NCBI RefSeq assembly: GCF_035497915.1 | Contig: NZ_DATJCS010000004.1 | Span: 1-64,000, forward strand | Length of the DNA: 64,000 nucleotides | Source of the DNA: Serpens sp035497915 | GTDB lineage: Bacteria; Pseudomonadota; Gammaproteobacteria; Pseudomonadales; Pseudomonadaceae | Reading direction: 5' to 3' | Part shown: piece after piece, positions 32,166-39,730 of the stretch | Numbering within the stretch: the stretch's first letter is position 1 | Layout: each line of letters opens with the position of its first letter | Made by a program: the position numbers and the translations under genes | Notes under the pieces: model-generated | Told to the model about the DNA's origin: nothing | The model's input: only the letters and a program-made list of their open reading frames with translations | Databases searched by the model: none

Positions 32166-32396
32166 ATGAGCAGTACGCAAATCACCGTTTCAATCCAGCT
32201 CTCGCCTACCCAGGCCGAGGCCTACCTGTCCTGGGTGGTTCGTCAGTACGAACTGGCCATGACCGAGGTCTGGTATTCCGACCGCTACCGCAACGTGCCG
32301 GAAGGCCTGCGCGGCCAGGCCGTGCTGCGCGACCACCCCTATATCGCCGGACTGAACCGCACGGCGCGCGAGCTGCGCAGGCAGGTGGCGGCATGA
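32166..32396 (+). CDS. Small early phage protein
   Basis: A 76-residue protein of unknown function. The start at ATG 32166 is inferred from coding potential. Its stop overlaps the replication gene start as ATGA, so the two are translationally coupled. Confidence 0.68.
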   Translation: MSSTQITVSIQLSPTQAEAYLSWVVRQYELAMTEVWYSDRYRNVPEGLRGQAVLRDHPYIAGLNRTARELRRQVAA

Positions 32397-35125
32397 AGTC
32401 CATGGACAACACCATCCGCGCCGAGGTGCTGCGCCGGCTGGAGAGCGACTACGGTCTGCGCCCGGCCAGCGGCACCCAGTACCTGCGCAAGGGCGAATGC
32501 CCGGCCTGCGGCAAGCGCGAGCTGTATTCTCGCCAGGACGAGCCCTGGTTCATCAAATGCGGCCGCGAGAGCAAGTGCGGCCAGCAGTGGCACGTGAAGG
32601 AAATCTACGAGGACCTGTTCGACGACTGGAGCAAGCGCGTCCCGTCCACCGAGCAGGACCCCAAGGCCACGGCCATGGCCTACCTGCAGTTCGCCCGCGG
32701 CTTCGACCTGGGCCTGATTGGTGGCTGGTTCACCCAGGAGAACTACTGGGACCGCCAGACCAGCGCCGGCAGCGCCACGGTGCGCTTCACCCTGGAGCAC
32801 GGCGGATACTGGGAGCGCCTGATCGACCGGCCGCACCGCTTCGGCAAGATGAAGGCGCGTTTCGCCCCCGGCCAGAGCCCACGCGGCTACTGGTGGTGCC
32901 CGCCCTGTGTGGATCTGCTGACCGTGGACGAGCTGTGGATCGTCGAGGGGATCTTCGACTGCATCGCCCTGCTCCACCACGGCATCGACGCCGTGTCGGC
33001 CATGAGCAGCGCCTACTACCCGGAGGAATCGCTCAAGGCCCTGGTGCGGCAACGGGCCGACGCCGGCCAGAAGCTGCCGAAGCTGATCTGGGCGCTGGAC
33101 AACGAGCCGGGCGCGCACCGCTTCACCCGCAAGCACGCCCGTCTGGCCCGCGAGCTGGGATTTCACTGCGAGGCCGCGCAGATCCCCCAGCGCGACCGCA
33201 AGGTGGACTGGAACGACCTGCACCAGCGCTGGCAGTTCATCGACGACGCCACCAAGCGCGCCGAAAAGATCGAGCGCGATCTCAACGAGTCCCGCTATCA
33301 CGGCTCGCTGCTGCTGGCCGAGTCCGCCGTCGAGAAGGGCGTGCTGATGTATGAATGGATGCCGCGCCACGAATTTCACTTCGGGTTCGAGAACCGCCTG
33401 TACTGGTTCAAGCTCGACCTGGAGAAGCTGAACAAGGCGGTGCAGGCGCTGCGCGATAGCGACCATTCCGAAGACCGCTGCCTCACCGATCGGCAGCTGC
33501 GCGACAAGGCCCTGCGCCAGTGTGGCGCGGTGGTGGAGATCGCCAACTGCTACCCGCAGGCGCTGTACTTCCAGCGCAACGAGATCACCGACGAGTCGTG
33601 GTACTACTTCCGCATTGATTTCCCTCACGACGCGCCACCGGTGCGCAACACCTTCACGGGTGGCCAGGTGGCGGCGGCCTCCGAGTTCAAGAAGCGGCTG
33701 CTGGGCATGGCCGCCGGCGCGGTGTTCACCGGCTCGGGCTCGCAGCTGGACCGCATCATGAAGGAGCAGCTGTACAGCCTGAAGACGGTCGAAACCATCG
33801 ACTTCATCGGCTACAGCAAGAACCACGGCGCCTACGTGTTCGGCGACCTGGCCGTGCGCGGTGGCATCGTCGAGAAGGCCAACGACGAGGACTACTTCGA
33901 GTTCGGCAAGCTGCGCCTCAAGACGCTGCAGAAGTCGATTCGCCTGGAGCTGGCCCTGTCCGACGAGGGCTACCGCCGCGAGTGGCTGGACTGGCTGTGG
34001 ACCTGCTTTGGCGCCAAGGGCGTCATCGCGCTGGCCTTCTGGTTCGGCTCGCTGTTCGCCGAACAGATCCGCGCGGAGTTTCAGTCCTTCCCGTTCCTGG
34101 AAGTGACCGGCGAGGCCGGCGCGGGCAAGTCCACCCTGCTGATGTTCCTGTGGAAGCTGTTCGGCCGCCCGGACGAGGAAGGCAAGGACCCCTCGAAGAT
34201 GTCCAAGGCCGGTCTGCGCCGCTGGCTCGCCCAGGTGAGCGGCATGCCGCTGGTGATGCTGGAAGCCGACCGCAGCGACGTGGCCGGCAGCGGCCACGGC
34301 AAGGCGTTCGACTGGGACGAGTTCAAGCCCATGTTCAACGGCGGCTCGCTGGGCGTGACCGGCGTGAAGACTGCCGGCAACGAAACCCACGAGCCGCCCT
34401 TCCGGGGCACGCTGGTGATGAGCCAGAACGCGGCGGTGCAGGCCTCCGAGGCGATCATGACGCGGATCGTGAAGCTGCACTTCGTGCGCCCCGAGGTCAC
34501 CAGCACCAGTCGCGCGGCGGCGGACAACCTCAACCACCTGGGCGCCCGCGACGTTTCCCACTTCCTGCTGATGGCGGTGAAGAAGGAAGGCGCCGTCCTG
34601 GAGCTGTTCCGCGAGCGGGTGAAGGTCCACGAGACGACCCTGCGCGGCCTGCAGCAGATCCGCGTGGAACGGATCATCAAGAACCACGCGCAGATGATGG
34701 CGCTGGTGGATGCCCTGCGCCTGATCGTGCCCCTCACCGACCACCAGCTGGCCAGCGTGCAGCAGACGCTGATGGGCATGGCCCTGGAGCGGCAGGCGGC
34801 GATCAACGCCGACCACCCGCAGGTGGCCGAGTTCTGGGAGGTGTACGAGTACCTGGAATCGCTCGGCGACGGCCCGATGGTGAACCACAGCAAGAAGGAC
34901 GAGCTGATCGCCATCAACCTCAACGAGTTCTGCGAGCGCGCCGCCGAGCACCGCCAGAAGCTGGCCGACGTGAACACCCTGCGCGACCTGCTGCGCGAGA
35001 GCCGCCGCCACAAGCTGATCGAGGCCAACAAGAGCGTGGACAGCGCCGTGCGCGCCCACTGGAACCAGAAGAACCCCCTGAGCCCGCGCTGCACCACGGT
35101 GAAGTGCTGGGTATTCAAGAAGTGA
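32393..35125 (+). CDS. Phage replication protein: zinc finger, Toprim primase and helicase
   Basis: A 910-residue multidomain protein. An N-terminal zinc-binding region (CPACGKRELYS and CGRESKCGQQW, about 32-66) precedes a Toprim fold (ELWIVEGIFDCIALL about 180-195, then WALDNEPG). The C-terminal half is a P-loop helicase with GEAGAGKST at about 573-581 and MLEADRSD as Walker B-like. It would prime and unwind during phage replication. P2 uses a rolling-circle nickase, GpA, and no such protein is seen here, so this prophage probably replicates differently. The ATG overlaps the previous stop. Confidence 0.87.
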   Translation: MKSMDNTIRAEVLRRLESDYGLRPASGTQYLRKGECPACGKRELYSRQDEPWFIKCGRESKCGQQWHVKEIYEDLFDDWSKRVPSTEQDPKATAMAYLQFARGFDLGLIGGWFTQENYWDRQTSAGSATVRFTLEHGGYWERLIDRPHRFGKMKARFAPGQSPRGYWWCPPCVDLLTVDELWIVEGIFDCIALLHHGIDAVSAMSSAYYPEESLKALVRQRADAGQKLPKLIWALDNEPGAHRFTRKHARLARELGFHCEAAQIPQRDRKVDWNDLHQRWQFIDDATKRAEKIERDLNESRYHGSLLLAESAVEKGVLMYEWMPRHEFHFGFENRLYWFKLDLEKLNKAVQALRDSDHSEDRCLTDRQLRDKALRQCGAVVEIANCYPQALYFQRNEITDESWYYFRIDFPHDAPPVRNTFTGGQVAAASEFKKRLLGMAAGAVFTGSGSQLDRIMKEQLYSLKTVETIDFIGYSKNHGAYVFGDLAVRGGIVEKANDEDYFEFGKLRLKTLQKSIRLELALSDEGYRREWLDWLWTCFGAKGVIALAFWFGSLFAEQIRAEFQSFPFLEVTGEAGAGKSTLLMFLWKLFGRPDEEGKDPSKMSKAGLRRWLAQVSGMPLVMLEADRSDVAGSGHGKAFDWDEFKPMFNGGSLGVTGVKTAGNETHEPPFRGTLVMSQNAAVQASEAIMTRIVKLHFVRPEVTSTSRAAADNLNHLGARDVSHFLLMAVKKEGAVLELFRERVKVHETTLRGLQQIRVERIIKNHAQMMALVDALRLIVPLTDHQLASVQQTLMGMALERQAAINADHPQVAEFWEVYEYLESLGDGPMVNHSKKDELIAINLNEFCERAAEHRQKLADVNTLRDLLRESRRHKLIEANKSVDSAVRAHWNQKNPLSPRCTTVKCWVFKK

Positions 35126-35128
35126 ACC

Positions 35129-35172
35129 CCGGGCGCGGCAACGCCCGGCCCAACTACCCAAGGAGAAGCACC
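35129..35172 (+). promoter_or_regulatory. CGGCAA stem-loop leader, copy 1
   Basis: The 7-bp stem CCGGGCG/CGCCCGG (35129-35135, 35142-35148) closes the loop CGGCAA. It is followed by CTACCCAAGGAGAAGCACC directly before the next ATG. Two further copies precede the genes at 35566 and 36676 with different stems and the same loop. Confidence 0.75.
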
Positions 35173-35511
35173 ATGTTGAATCCGAAACTCCAGGAAGCCT
35201 TCGACAAGCTGTTCGTCGAACAGGGCGACCGCCCCAAGCGCCGCAAGGACGGCCTGCAAGCCCTGCAGCGACTGATCCCGGTCGGTCTGGACGACACCGG
35301 CCAGAGCCGCGTGATCGGTCGCTTCCTGCTCGGCCTGTGGAACGGCTGCGCTTACCCCTTCGACCTTACCGAGCTGCGCGGATTGGACAGCGAGCTGTAC
35401 GCCGACTGCCTGGCCGTGCTGCAGCTGGACCGCCTCTGCGAGCGCGAGGTGCACGAGTTCATCAAGGGCGGCTGGGCCGTGTGGGACCAGCTGCGCAAGC
35501 GCTACCACTGA
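35173..35511 (+). CDS. Phage protein, DUF7673-like
   Basis: A 112-residue protein with KRRKDGLQALQRLIPVGLDDTGQSRV near the N terminus and LRGLD/FIKGGWAVWDQL later. This pattern recurs in small proteins of Pseudomonas phages and mobile elements, but its function is unknown. It has a strong AAGGAG ribosome binding site within a repeated leader. Confidence 0.72.
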   Translation: MLNPKLQEAFDKLFVEQGDRPKRRKDGLQALQRLIPVGLDDTGQSRVIGRFLLGLWNGCAYPFDLTELRGLDSELYADCLAVLQLDRLCEREVHEFIKGGWAVWDQLRKRYH

Positions 35512-35520
35512 CCGTCACGC

Positions 35521-35565
35521 CCTGGAGCGGCAACTCCGGGGCCGACCTACCCAAGGAGAAACACC
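35521..35565 (+). promoter_or_regulatory. CGGCAA stem-loop leader, copy 2
   Basis: Stem CCTGGAG/CTCCGGG (7 bp with one G-T wobble) around the loop CGGCAA (35528-35533), then CTACCCAAGGAGAAACACC before ATG 35566. Confidence 0.75.
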
Positions 35566-35679
35566 ATGAACCGATTACTGAACCGCTTTTCCGGCTGGAT
35601 CGCCCAGGGCCTCGGCCTGGGTGGACTGGTGGCAGCCGCCAACTACGTGCCCGATCTGCTGATGCTGTTCGCGCGCTGA
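35566..35679 (+). CDS. 37-residue hydrophobic peptide
   Basis: MNRLLNRFSGWIAQGLGL opens a 37-residue peptide with a single hydrophobic helix (about 9-34) and basic ends. The strong AAGGAG site in the repeated leader and its tight fit before the next membrane gene (10 bp) argue that it is translated. The function is unknown; a membrane partner of the following protein or a small toxin-like peptide are both possible. Confidence 0.65.
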   Translation: MNRLLNRFSGWIAQGLGLGGLVAAANYVPDLLMLFAR

Positions 35680-35689
35680 GGTGGCCACC

Positions 35690-36601
35690 ATGCACTCCCC
35701 TACCCAACGCGTCCTGTGGATGGTGCTGGCCGTTGCGCTGGCCGGCGTGACGATCGTGTCCGTCGGCATGGCCATGTTCGCGCTGATCGACGATCCCCGG
35801 CGCGCCGGCCTGTTCGCATGGGCTGCGGTGTTCCTGGACGTGTTCAAGTACCTCGCGTGGCCGCTGGCTCTGTCGATGCTCAGACTCGGCCGGTATGTGA
35901 TCGCAGTGCTGCTGATGGGCTGCGCGCTGGTTCTGGGCGGCGTTTCCGGCTGGGCCACTTATGACCTGGTGATGTCCTCGATGCTCGCCGGTCGCGCCCA
36001 GCATCAGGCGATCCAGGAGCAGCGCATCACCGACATCGAGGTCGCGCGCCGTGACGATCAGGCCCGCATAGCCGCGCTGGATGCCGAGGCCCGCTCCGTC
36101 CTGGAACAGGCTGATGCCCTACGCGAACGCGGCATGGCCAGCCCGGCACGGGCGCTGCAGTCCTCGGAAATGCGCCGGCTGGACGAGCAGCGGGAACAGG
36201 CACGGGCACGGCTGGAGGCCAGCTCCCAGGAGCTGACCGCGCTGCGCTCGCAGCCGGGCAAGGCGGCCAGCCTGACGGCACTGCAGGCAATCCTGCTCTG
36301 CCTGGGTTTTGCGGCGGCGCTGGAGATCGTTCCCGCGCTGATTCTGGCCTCGCTGCGCGCCTCTGGGCGTGCTCCCGAGCTGCCGGAGCAGGTCGAGGAA
36401 GGCAACGGCGAGCACGGCGAAAACGCCCTGCTGGGCGAGCTGCTGGCCATCGTCGGGAAGCTGGAACCGGGCACCCGCTACGGCACCCGCGATTTCGCCA
36501 AGGCGCTGCGCATCGGCAACAGCCGCGCGGTGGCGGCATTCGGTCTCGCGCTTGAGCGCGGGGCCATACGAAAAACGCCCGCCGGCTACGTGGTCGCGTA
36601 A
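35690..36601 (+). CDS. Membrane protein with coiled coil and winged-helix-like tail
   Basis: A 303-residue protein I do not recognise. Hydrophobic segments lie at about 8-33, 40-65, 68-92 and 195-223. A charged coiled coil (about 98-190) lies between the third and fourth. The C-terminal 60 residues (ENALLGELLAIVGKLEPGTRYGTRDFAKALRIGNSRAV) look like a winged helix, giving a membrane-tethered DNA-binding layout. I chose ATG 35690 with GAGGTGG upstream over GTG 35681. It could sense or act on superinfecting DNA at the membrane, but this is only inference. Confidence 0.75.
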   Translation: MHSPTQRVLWMVLAVALAGVTIVSVGMAMFALIDDPRRAGLFAWAAVFLDVFKYLAWPLALSMLRLGRYVIAVLLMGCALVLGGVSGWATYDLVMSSMLAGRAQHQAIQEQRITDIEVARRDDQARIAALDAEARSVLEQADALRERGMASPARALQSSEMRRLDEQREQARARLEASSQELTALRSQPGKAASLTALQAILLCLGFAAALEIVPALILASLRASGRAPELPEQVEEGNGEHGENALLGELLAIVGKLEPGTRYGTRDFAKALRIGNSRAVAAFGLALERGAIRKTPAGYVVA

Positions 36602-36627
36602 TCGGCAGGCGTTCGAGAGAAGTGGCG

Positions 36628-36675
36628 CGGGGAGCGGCAACTCCCCGACGCCGAACCTACCCAAGGAGAAACACC
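36628..36675 (+). promoter_or_regulatory. CGGCAA stem-loop leader, copy 3
   Basis: Stem CGGGGAG/CTCCCCG (36628-36634, 36641-36647) around the loop CGGCAA, then CTACCCAAGGAGAAACACC before ATG 36676. Confidence 0.75.
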
Positions 36676-36930
36676 ATGAATCAACCCAAGGTAAGCGGCG
36701 CCAAGGCTAACACAGCCGGCACCGTGGAAATCATCGCTCGGTTCACCACCGGCACCTACGTGGCCAGGGCAGTCGGCCGCAAATGCTCGGCCAGCAACAC
36801 CATCGGCGCCCGCCAGGCCGCCGAGGCGGTTTGCGCCAAGCTCGGGCTGGACGCGGCAATGCTCCAGGAACAGCCGGACCTGCTGGGCAAGGAGCAGTCG
36901 CTGTTCGTGCATCCGGGGGTGGTGGTATGA
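36676..36930 (+). CDS. Small phage protein
   Basis: An 84-residue alpha/beta protein of unknown function (VEIIARFTTGTYVARAVGRKCSAS), with a strong ribosome binding site in the third leader copy. Its stop overlaps the next ATG. The compact sheet-helix layout may suit nucleic-acid binding, but there is no firm match. Confidence 0.68.
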   Translation: MNQPKVSGAKANTAGTVEIIARFTTGTYVARAVGRKCSASNTIGARQAAEAVCAKLGLDAAMLQEQPDLLGKEQSLFVHPGVVV

Positions 36931-37130
36931 ACATGCGCACCCGTCCCCCGATGGCCAGCAAGCGGCTGGACCTGCCCTATATCTGCGACATCTGCGGCAA
37001 CGCCCGTTCGACCGGCAAGCATGCCCGCTGCAGCAAGCTGCGCCAGAAGCGCAAGGACGCCACCTGGGCGGCGATCATGGCCGAGCAGGAAGCGGTGCGC
37101 CGCCTGAACAAGGAGGCTCGCCGTGGTTAA
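36927..37130 (+). CDS. Small zinc-ribbon-like phage protein
   Basis: A 67-residue basic protein with CDICGNARSTGKHARC near the middle, a plausible half or full zinc site (CxxC then C). A helical arginine/lysine-rich tail follows. Function unknown. It overlaps both neighbours. Confidence 0.68.
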   Translation: MNMRTRPPMASKRLDLPYICDICGNARSTGKHARCSKLRQKRKDATWAAIMAEQEAVRRLNKEARRG

Positions 37131-37314
37131 TCAGCACGCTGCAATCCCTGCGGCCGCTCGCGCCACCGCCCTGCTGGGCGCCGCGCTGTGTCAGCACCGC
37201 ATCCAGCGTACCCCGGAGCAGCGCGCCCGCGTGCAGGCCCTGGCCGAAATGGCCCGGGCTCTGGGCGCGATCAGCGATGCCGACTGGCAACTGGTGCGGG
37301 GGTGCCTGCAATGA
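37123..37314 (+). CDS. Small phage protein
   Basis: A 63-residue helical protein with no recognised motif. It starts with GTG 37123 preceded by AAGGAGG, inside the end of the previous gene, and overlaps the next start by four bases. The chain of overlaps argues that it is real. Confidence 0.62.
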   Translation: MVNQHAAIPAAARATALLGAALCQHRIQRTPEQRARVQALAEMARALGAISDADWQLVRGCLQ

Positions 37315-37691
37315 CCAGCCATCACAAGCCCGTGGAAATGGCCTCCCTCTCCCGCCGCTGTGGGAAAGGGGTCTGGGAATTGCTGATCTACGCCACCGAC
37401 CACGCCTGGCAAATCAGCCTGACCCGAGGTGGCCACCTGCGTTTCACCAAGCCCGGCCGTGGCCCGGTGTTCACCAGCAGCACGCCGAGCGACCACCGCG
37501 CCTTTCTCAACGCCCTGGCCATGCTGCGCCGCGCCGATCGCTCGGCACCGCTGCAGCTGACCGCGGACGAGGAGGCGAAGCTCGGCCAGGCCGAGGCCGG
37601 CTGGCAGCGGGCAATGCGTGAACCGCAGTCCACGTGGGAGCGGGTGGATCTGGAGTTCGAGGGCAGCGGCCAGGCGCCGATGTGTCTGTGA
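37311..37691 (+). CDS. Phage protein of unknown function
   Basis: A 126-residue protein, unrecognised. The N-terminal half has beta character (GVWELLIYATDHAWQISLTRGGHLRFTK) and the C-terminal half is helical. It is the last gene of the early operon and is followed by two consecutive terminators. Confidence 0.7.
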   Translation: MTSHHKPVEMASLSRRCGKGVWELLIYATDHAWQISLTRGGHLRFTKPGRGPVFTSSTPSDHRAFLNALAMLRRADRSAPLQLTADEEAKLGQAEAGWQRAMREPQSTWERVDLEFEGSGQAPMCL

Positions 37692-37722
37692 GGCGGCGCT
37701 AGAAAGCGTGCCGACTGGTTCT

Positions 37723-37747
37723 AGGGCGCCCCTCGGGGCGCCTTTTC
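37723..37747 (+). terminator. Terminator 1 after the early operon
   Basis: GGCGCC (37725-37730) pairs with GGCGCC (37737-37742) with extra flanking pairs, followed by TTTTCT. Confidence 0.8.
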
Positions 37748-37749
37748 TC

Positions 37750-37780
37750 GTGGGGCATAGACTGCCCCACCCTTCTTTTT
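37750..37780 (+). terminator. Terminator 2 directly before int
   Basis: An 8-bp stem GTGGGGCA/TGCCCCAC (37750-37757, 37763-37770), a 5-nt loop and CTTCTTTTT. The integrase ATG follows only 12 bp after the T tract. Confidence 0.8.
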
Positions 37781-37792
37781 CGGGCTGTTTCC

Positions 37793-38968
37793 ATGAGCAA
37801 ATACGAAGGCGTCGAAGTGCGCGGCAACTCCGTCCGCGTGTACTTCCGCTACCAGGGCGAGCTGTGCCGCGAGCCCGTTCCCGGCGCGGCAACGCCGGAG
37901 AATCTGGCCCATGCCGAGCGGCTGGTGGGTCTGATCAACCATGAGATCCGGCACGGCACGTTCAGCTACGCGCGGCATTTCCCCGATTCGCCCCGGGTCA
38001 CCTCCAACACCTTGGGGCATTACATCGACCTGTGGCTGGGCATCAAGCGCAACGAGCTGGCCCCCTCGGGTTTCCGCGTCTACAAGGGCCGCGCCGAGCG
38101 GTATATCCGGCCGCGCTGGGGCGCATTCCAGGCGGATCGCATCGACCACCTGGACCTGCAGGTGTGGGTTCAGACCGAGCTGATGCCGGTGCTGCACAAC
38201 AAGACGGTGCGGGAGATCGTAGGGCTGCTGCGGCAAATCTTCTTGCTGTACCGGATGCGCAACCGCGTGGCGCACGACCCCACCGAGGGGCTACGGGTGC
38301 TGCTGCCGGACCCGGACGATCCCGATCCATTTGACCGGCGCGAGATCGCGGCGATCCTGGGCACACCGACCGAGCGCGAGCAGGAGCGCAACCTGGCGCA
38401 GTTCATGATCTGGGCGGGGCCTCGGGTCTCCGAGGCGATTGCGCTGGCCTGGGAGGACGTGGTGGACCTGGAGGCGGGCATCGTGCGCCTGCAGCGCTCG
38501 CAGGTGCGCGGGCACTACAAGGCCACCAAGACGCGTCGCTCCGTTCGCGAGGTGAAGCTGCTGCGCCCGGCGCGGGAGGCGCTGCAGGCGCAGGCGCCGT
38601 ACACCCGCGACCTGCCGCCGGTGGCGGTACCGGTGACCGAGCGCGACAACAAGACGGTGCGGGTGCGGCAGCTGCGGTTCGTGTTTCACAACAGCAGCAC
38701 CGGCGCGGCGCACACCAGCTCGGACATGTTGCTCAAGGGCTGGTGGCGGCCGCATCTCAAGGCCGCTGGCGTGCGCTATCGCGGCCCGAACAACTGCCGG
38801 CATACGTTCGCCAGCCAGTCGCTCAGCACCGGCGCGGTGCCGCTGGAGTGGATCGCGGACCAGATGGGCCACACGTCCACGGACATGATCCGCAAGCACT
38901 ACGGCAAGTGGATCAGCGAGGACGGTCCGGACTTCGCCGGCATCCTGGAACATGCGCTGCAGCTGTAG
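37793..38968 (+). CDS. int: Tyrosine-type phage integrase
   Basis: A site-specific recombinase of 391 residues for insertion at tRNA-Leu. An N-terminal arm-binding and core-binding part (about 60-150) precedes the catalytic domain. The first Arg is in GPRVSEAIALAWEDV (about 207). Later NCRHTFASQSL (about 337) and GHTSTDMIRKHYGKW supply the second-box residues and the nucleophilic Tyr (about 377). It lies 160 bp from the attR core. No promoter fits between terminator 2 and the ATG, so expression probably relies on read-through or an upstream start. Confidence 0.95.
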   Translation: MSKYEGVEVRGNSVRVYFRYQGELCREPVPGAATPENLAHAERLVGLINHEIRHGTFSYARHFPDSPRVTSNTLGHYIDLWLGIKRNELAPSGFRVYKGRAERYIRPRWGAFQADRIDHLDLQVWVQTELMPVLHNKTVREIVGLLRQIFLLYRMRNRVAHDPTEGLRVLLPDPDDPDPFDRREIAAILGTPTEREQERNLAQFMIWAGPRVSEAIALAWEDVVDLEAGIVRLQRSQVRGHYKATKTRRSVREVKLLRPAREALQAQAPYTRDLPPVAVPVTERDNKTVRVRQLRFVFHNSSTGAAHTSSDMLLKGWWRPHLKAAGVRYRGPNNCRHTFASQSLSTGAVPLEWIADQMGHTSTDMIRKHYGKWISEDGPDFAGILEHALQL

Positions 38969-38983
38969 CCCTGCCCTGCTCAC

Positions 38984-39019
38984 AAGGCGGCCACGACCAC
39001 CCGGTCTGGCCGCCTTTTT
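38984..39019 (+). terminator. int terminator
   Basis: A 10-bp stem AAGGCGGCCA/TGGCCGCCTT with a 13-nt loop and a T tract, 16 bp after the integrase stop. Confidence 0.88.
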
Positions 39020-39052
39020 CATGCCCGCTCGGCACCGCCCGGGCAGGCGCTG

Positions 39053-39073
39053 TTCCCATATTCGTTCCCAGCG
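39053..39073 (+). repeat. Paired TTCCCA motifs beside attR
   Basis: TTCCCA at 39053-39058 and 39065-39070, the second within GTTCCCAGCG, which is identical to 2911-2920 on the other flank. Confidence 0.5.
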
Positions 39074-39130
39074 GCGGAAGATTTGAAAAATATCCTTATA
39101 AATCAATATGTTAGGAGCGCAACGCGGAGG

Positions 39131-39156
39131 GTTCGAGTCTCTCCGTCCGCACCATC
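39131..39156 (+). other. attR core
   Basis: A 26-bp exact copy of attL, containing the last 24 nt of tRNA-Leu without the rest of the gene. Chromosomal sequence resumes after it. Confidence 0.93.
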
Positions 39157-39258
39157 CTTCCTCATCCCCACCTTCCGCTGCCCGCTAAAGCCCATCCCCT
39201 CCAACGATAATGCTCCGATTATCCGCCTCGAGGCTTGCGCATCCGCTTTTCGCTTGCT

Positions 39259-39282
39259 ATTTATTTCGCACACGAAATAAAT
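39259..39282. promoter_or_regulatory. MarR-type operator
   Basis: A perfect inverted repeat with 10-bp arms, ATTTATTTCG and CGAAATAAAT, and spacer CACA. It ends 11 bp before the marR start codon. Its place and form fit autoregulation by the MarR protein. Confidence 0.75.
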
Positions 39283-39293
39283 CTTTTGCCGAC

Positions 39294-39722
39294 ATGAAAC
39301 GACAACCCCGCTTTATCTACCTACTGAACAGCTGCCAACGACGCCTGCAACAATGCATCGCCCTGCACGGAAACGGCCTCAGCTCCGCGCAAGGCGGCGT
39401 GCTCTTCCTGCTGGAGCGAGAGGATGGTTCGTTGATGGGCCGCCTTGCCCAGCAACTGGATCTGGCTCCCTCGGCCGTTTCCGGACTGATTGACCGCATG
39501 CAGAAGTCCGGGCTGGTGGTACGCCGCCCCTGCTCCGAGGACGGTAGAGCTCAGCGTGTCTGGCTTACCGACGGCGGGCGAGAGCAGCTTCCCACCCTGA
39601 AGGCACAGGTGAAATCCATCAACGGCTTGCTTCAGGAAGGTTTCTCCCGAGACGAACTGGAAATCGTCGAACGCTGGCTGCAACAGGTTCACGATCGTCT
39701 CGTCCCGCCAACACAATCGTGA
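39294..39722 (+). CDS. MarR-family transcriptional regulator
   Basis: A 142-residue winged-helix regulator. The recognition region LAQQLDLAPSAVSGLIDRMQKSGLV (about 48-72) and the wing EDGRAQRVWLTDGG (about 80-93) are clear. It is preceded by a perfect 24-bp dyad, so it probably represses itself and the hydrolase gene that starts just after it. Family members respond to small aromatic or lipophilic ligands; the ligand here is unknown. Confidence 0.88.
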   Translation: MKRQPRFIYLLNSCQRRLQQCIALHGNGLSSAQGGVLFLLEREDGSLMGRLAQQLDLAPSAVSGLIDRMQKSGLVVRRPCSEDGRAQRVWLTDGGREQLPTLKAQVKSINGLLQEGFSRDELEIVERWLQQVHDRLVPPTQS

Positions 39723-39730
39723 GGTATGAC

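Larger units (their letters stand above)
2785..39156. mobile_element. P2/phiCTX-type prophage in tRNA-Leu
   Basis: A temperate myophage genome of about 36.3 kb between 26-bp att repeats, with a tyrosine integrase next to attR. The late genes follow P2 order: portal and terminase leftward, then O N M L X, lysis, R S V W J I H G, FI FII, E T U D rightward. The placement of attP close to cos, with int at the far right, resembles Pseudomonas phiCTX rather than coliphage P2. No structural gene is visibly broken, so it could be functional. The cargo region contains at least one decayed gene. The ctx cytotoxin gene of phiCTX is absent. Confidence 0.96.

Noticed and set aside
32339..35161. A 940-codon open frame antisense to the replication gene
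   Set aside because: Same GC-skew shadow effect; the plus-strand protein has clear zinc-finger, Toprim and P-loop motifs.
39107..39154. A second tRNA-Leu at the right end of the prophage
   Set aside because: Only the last 24 nt of the tRNA are present; upstream sequence does not form the other arms. It is the attR core.
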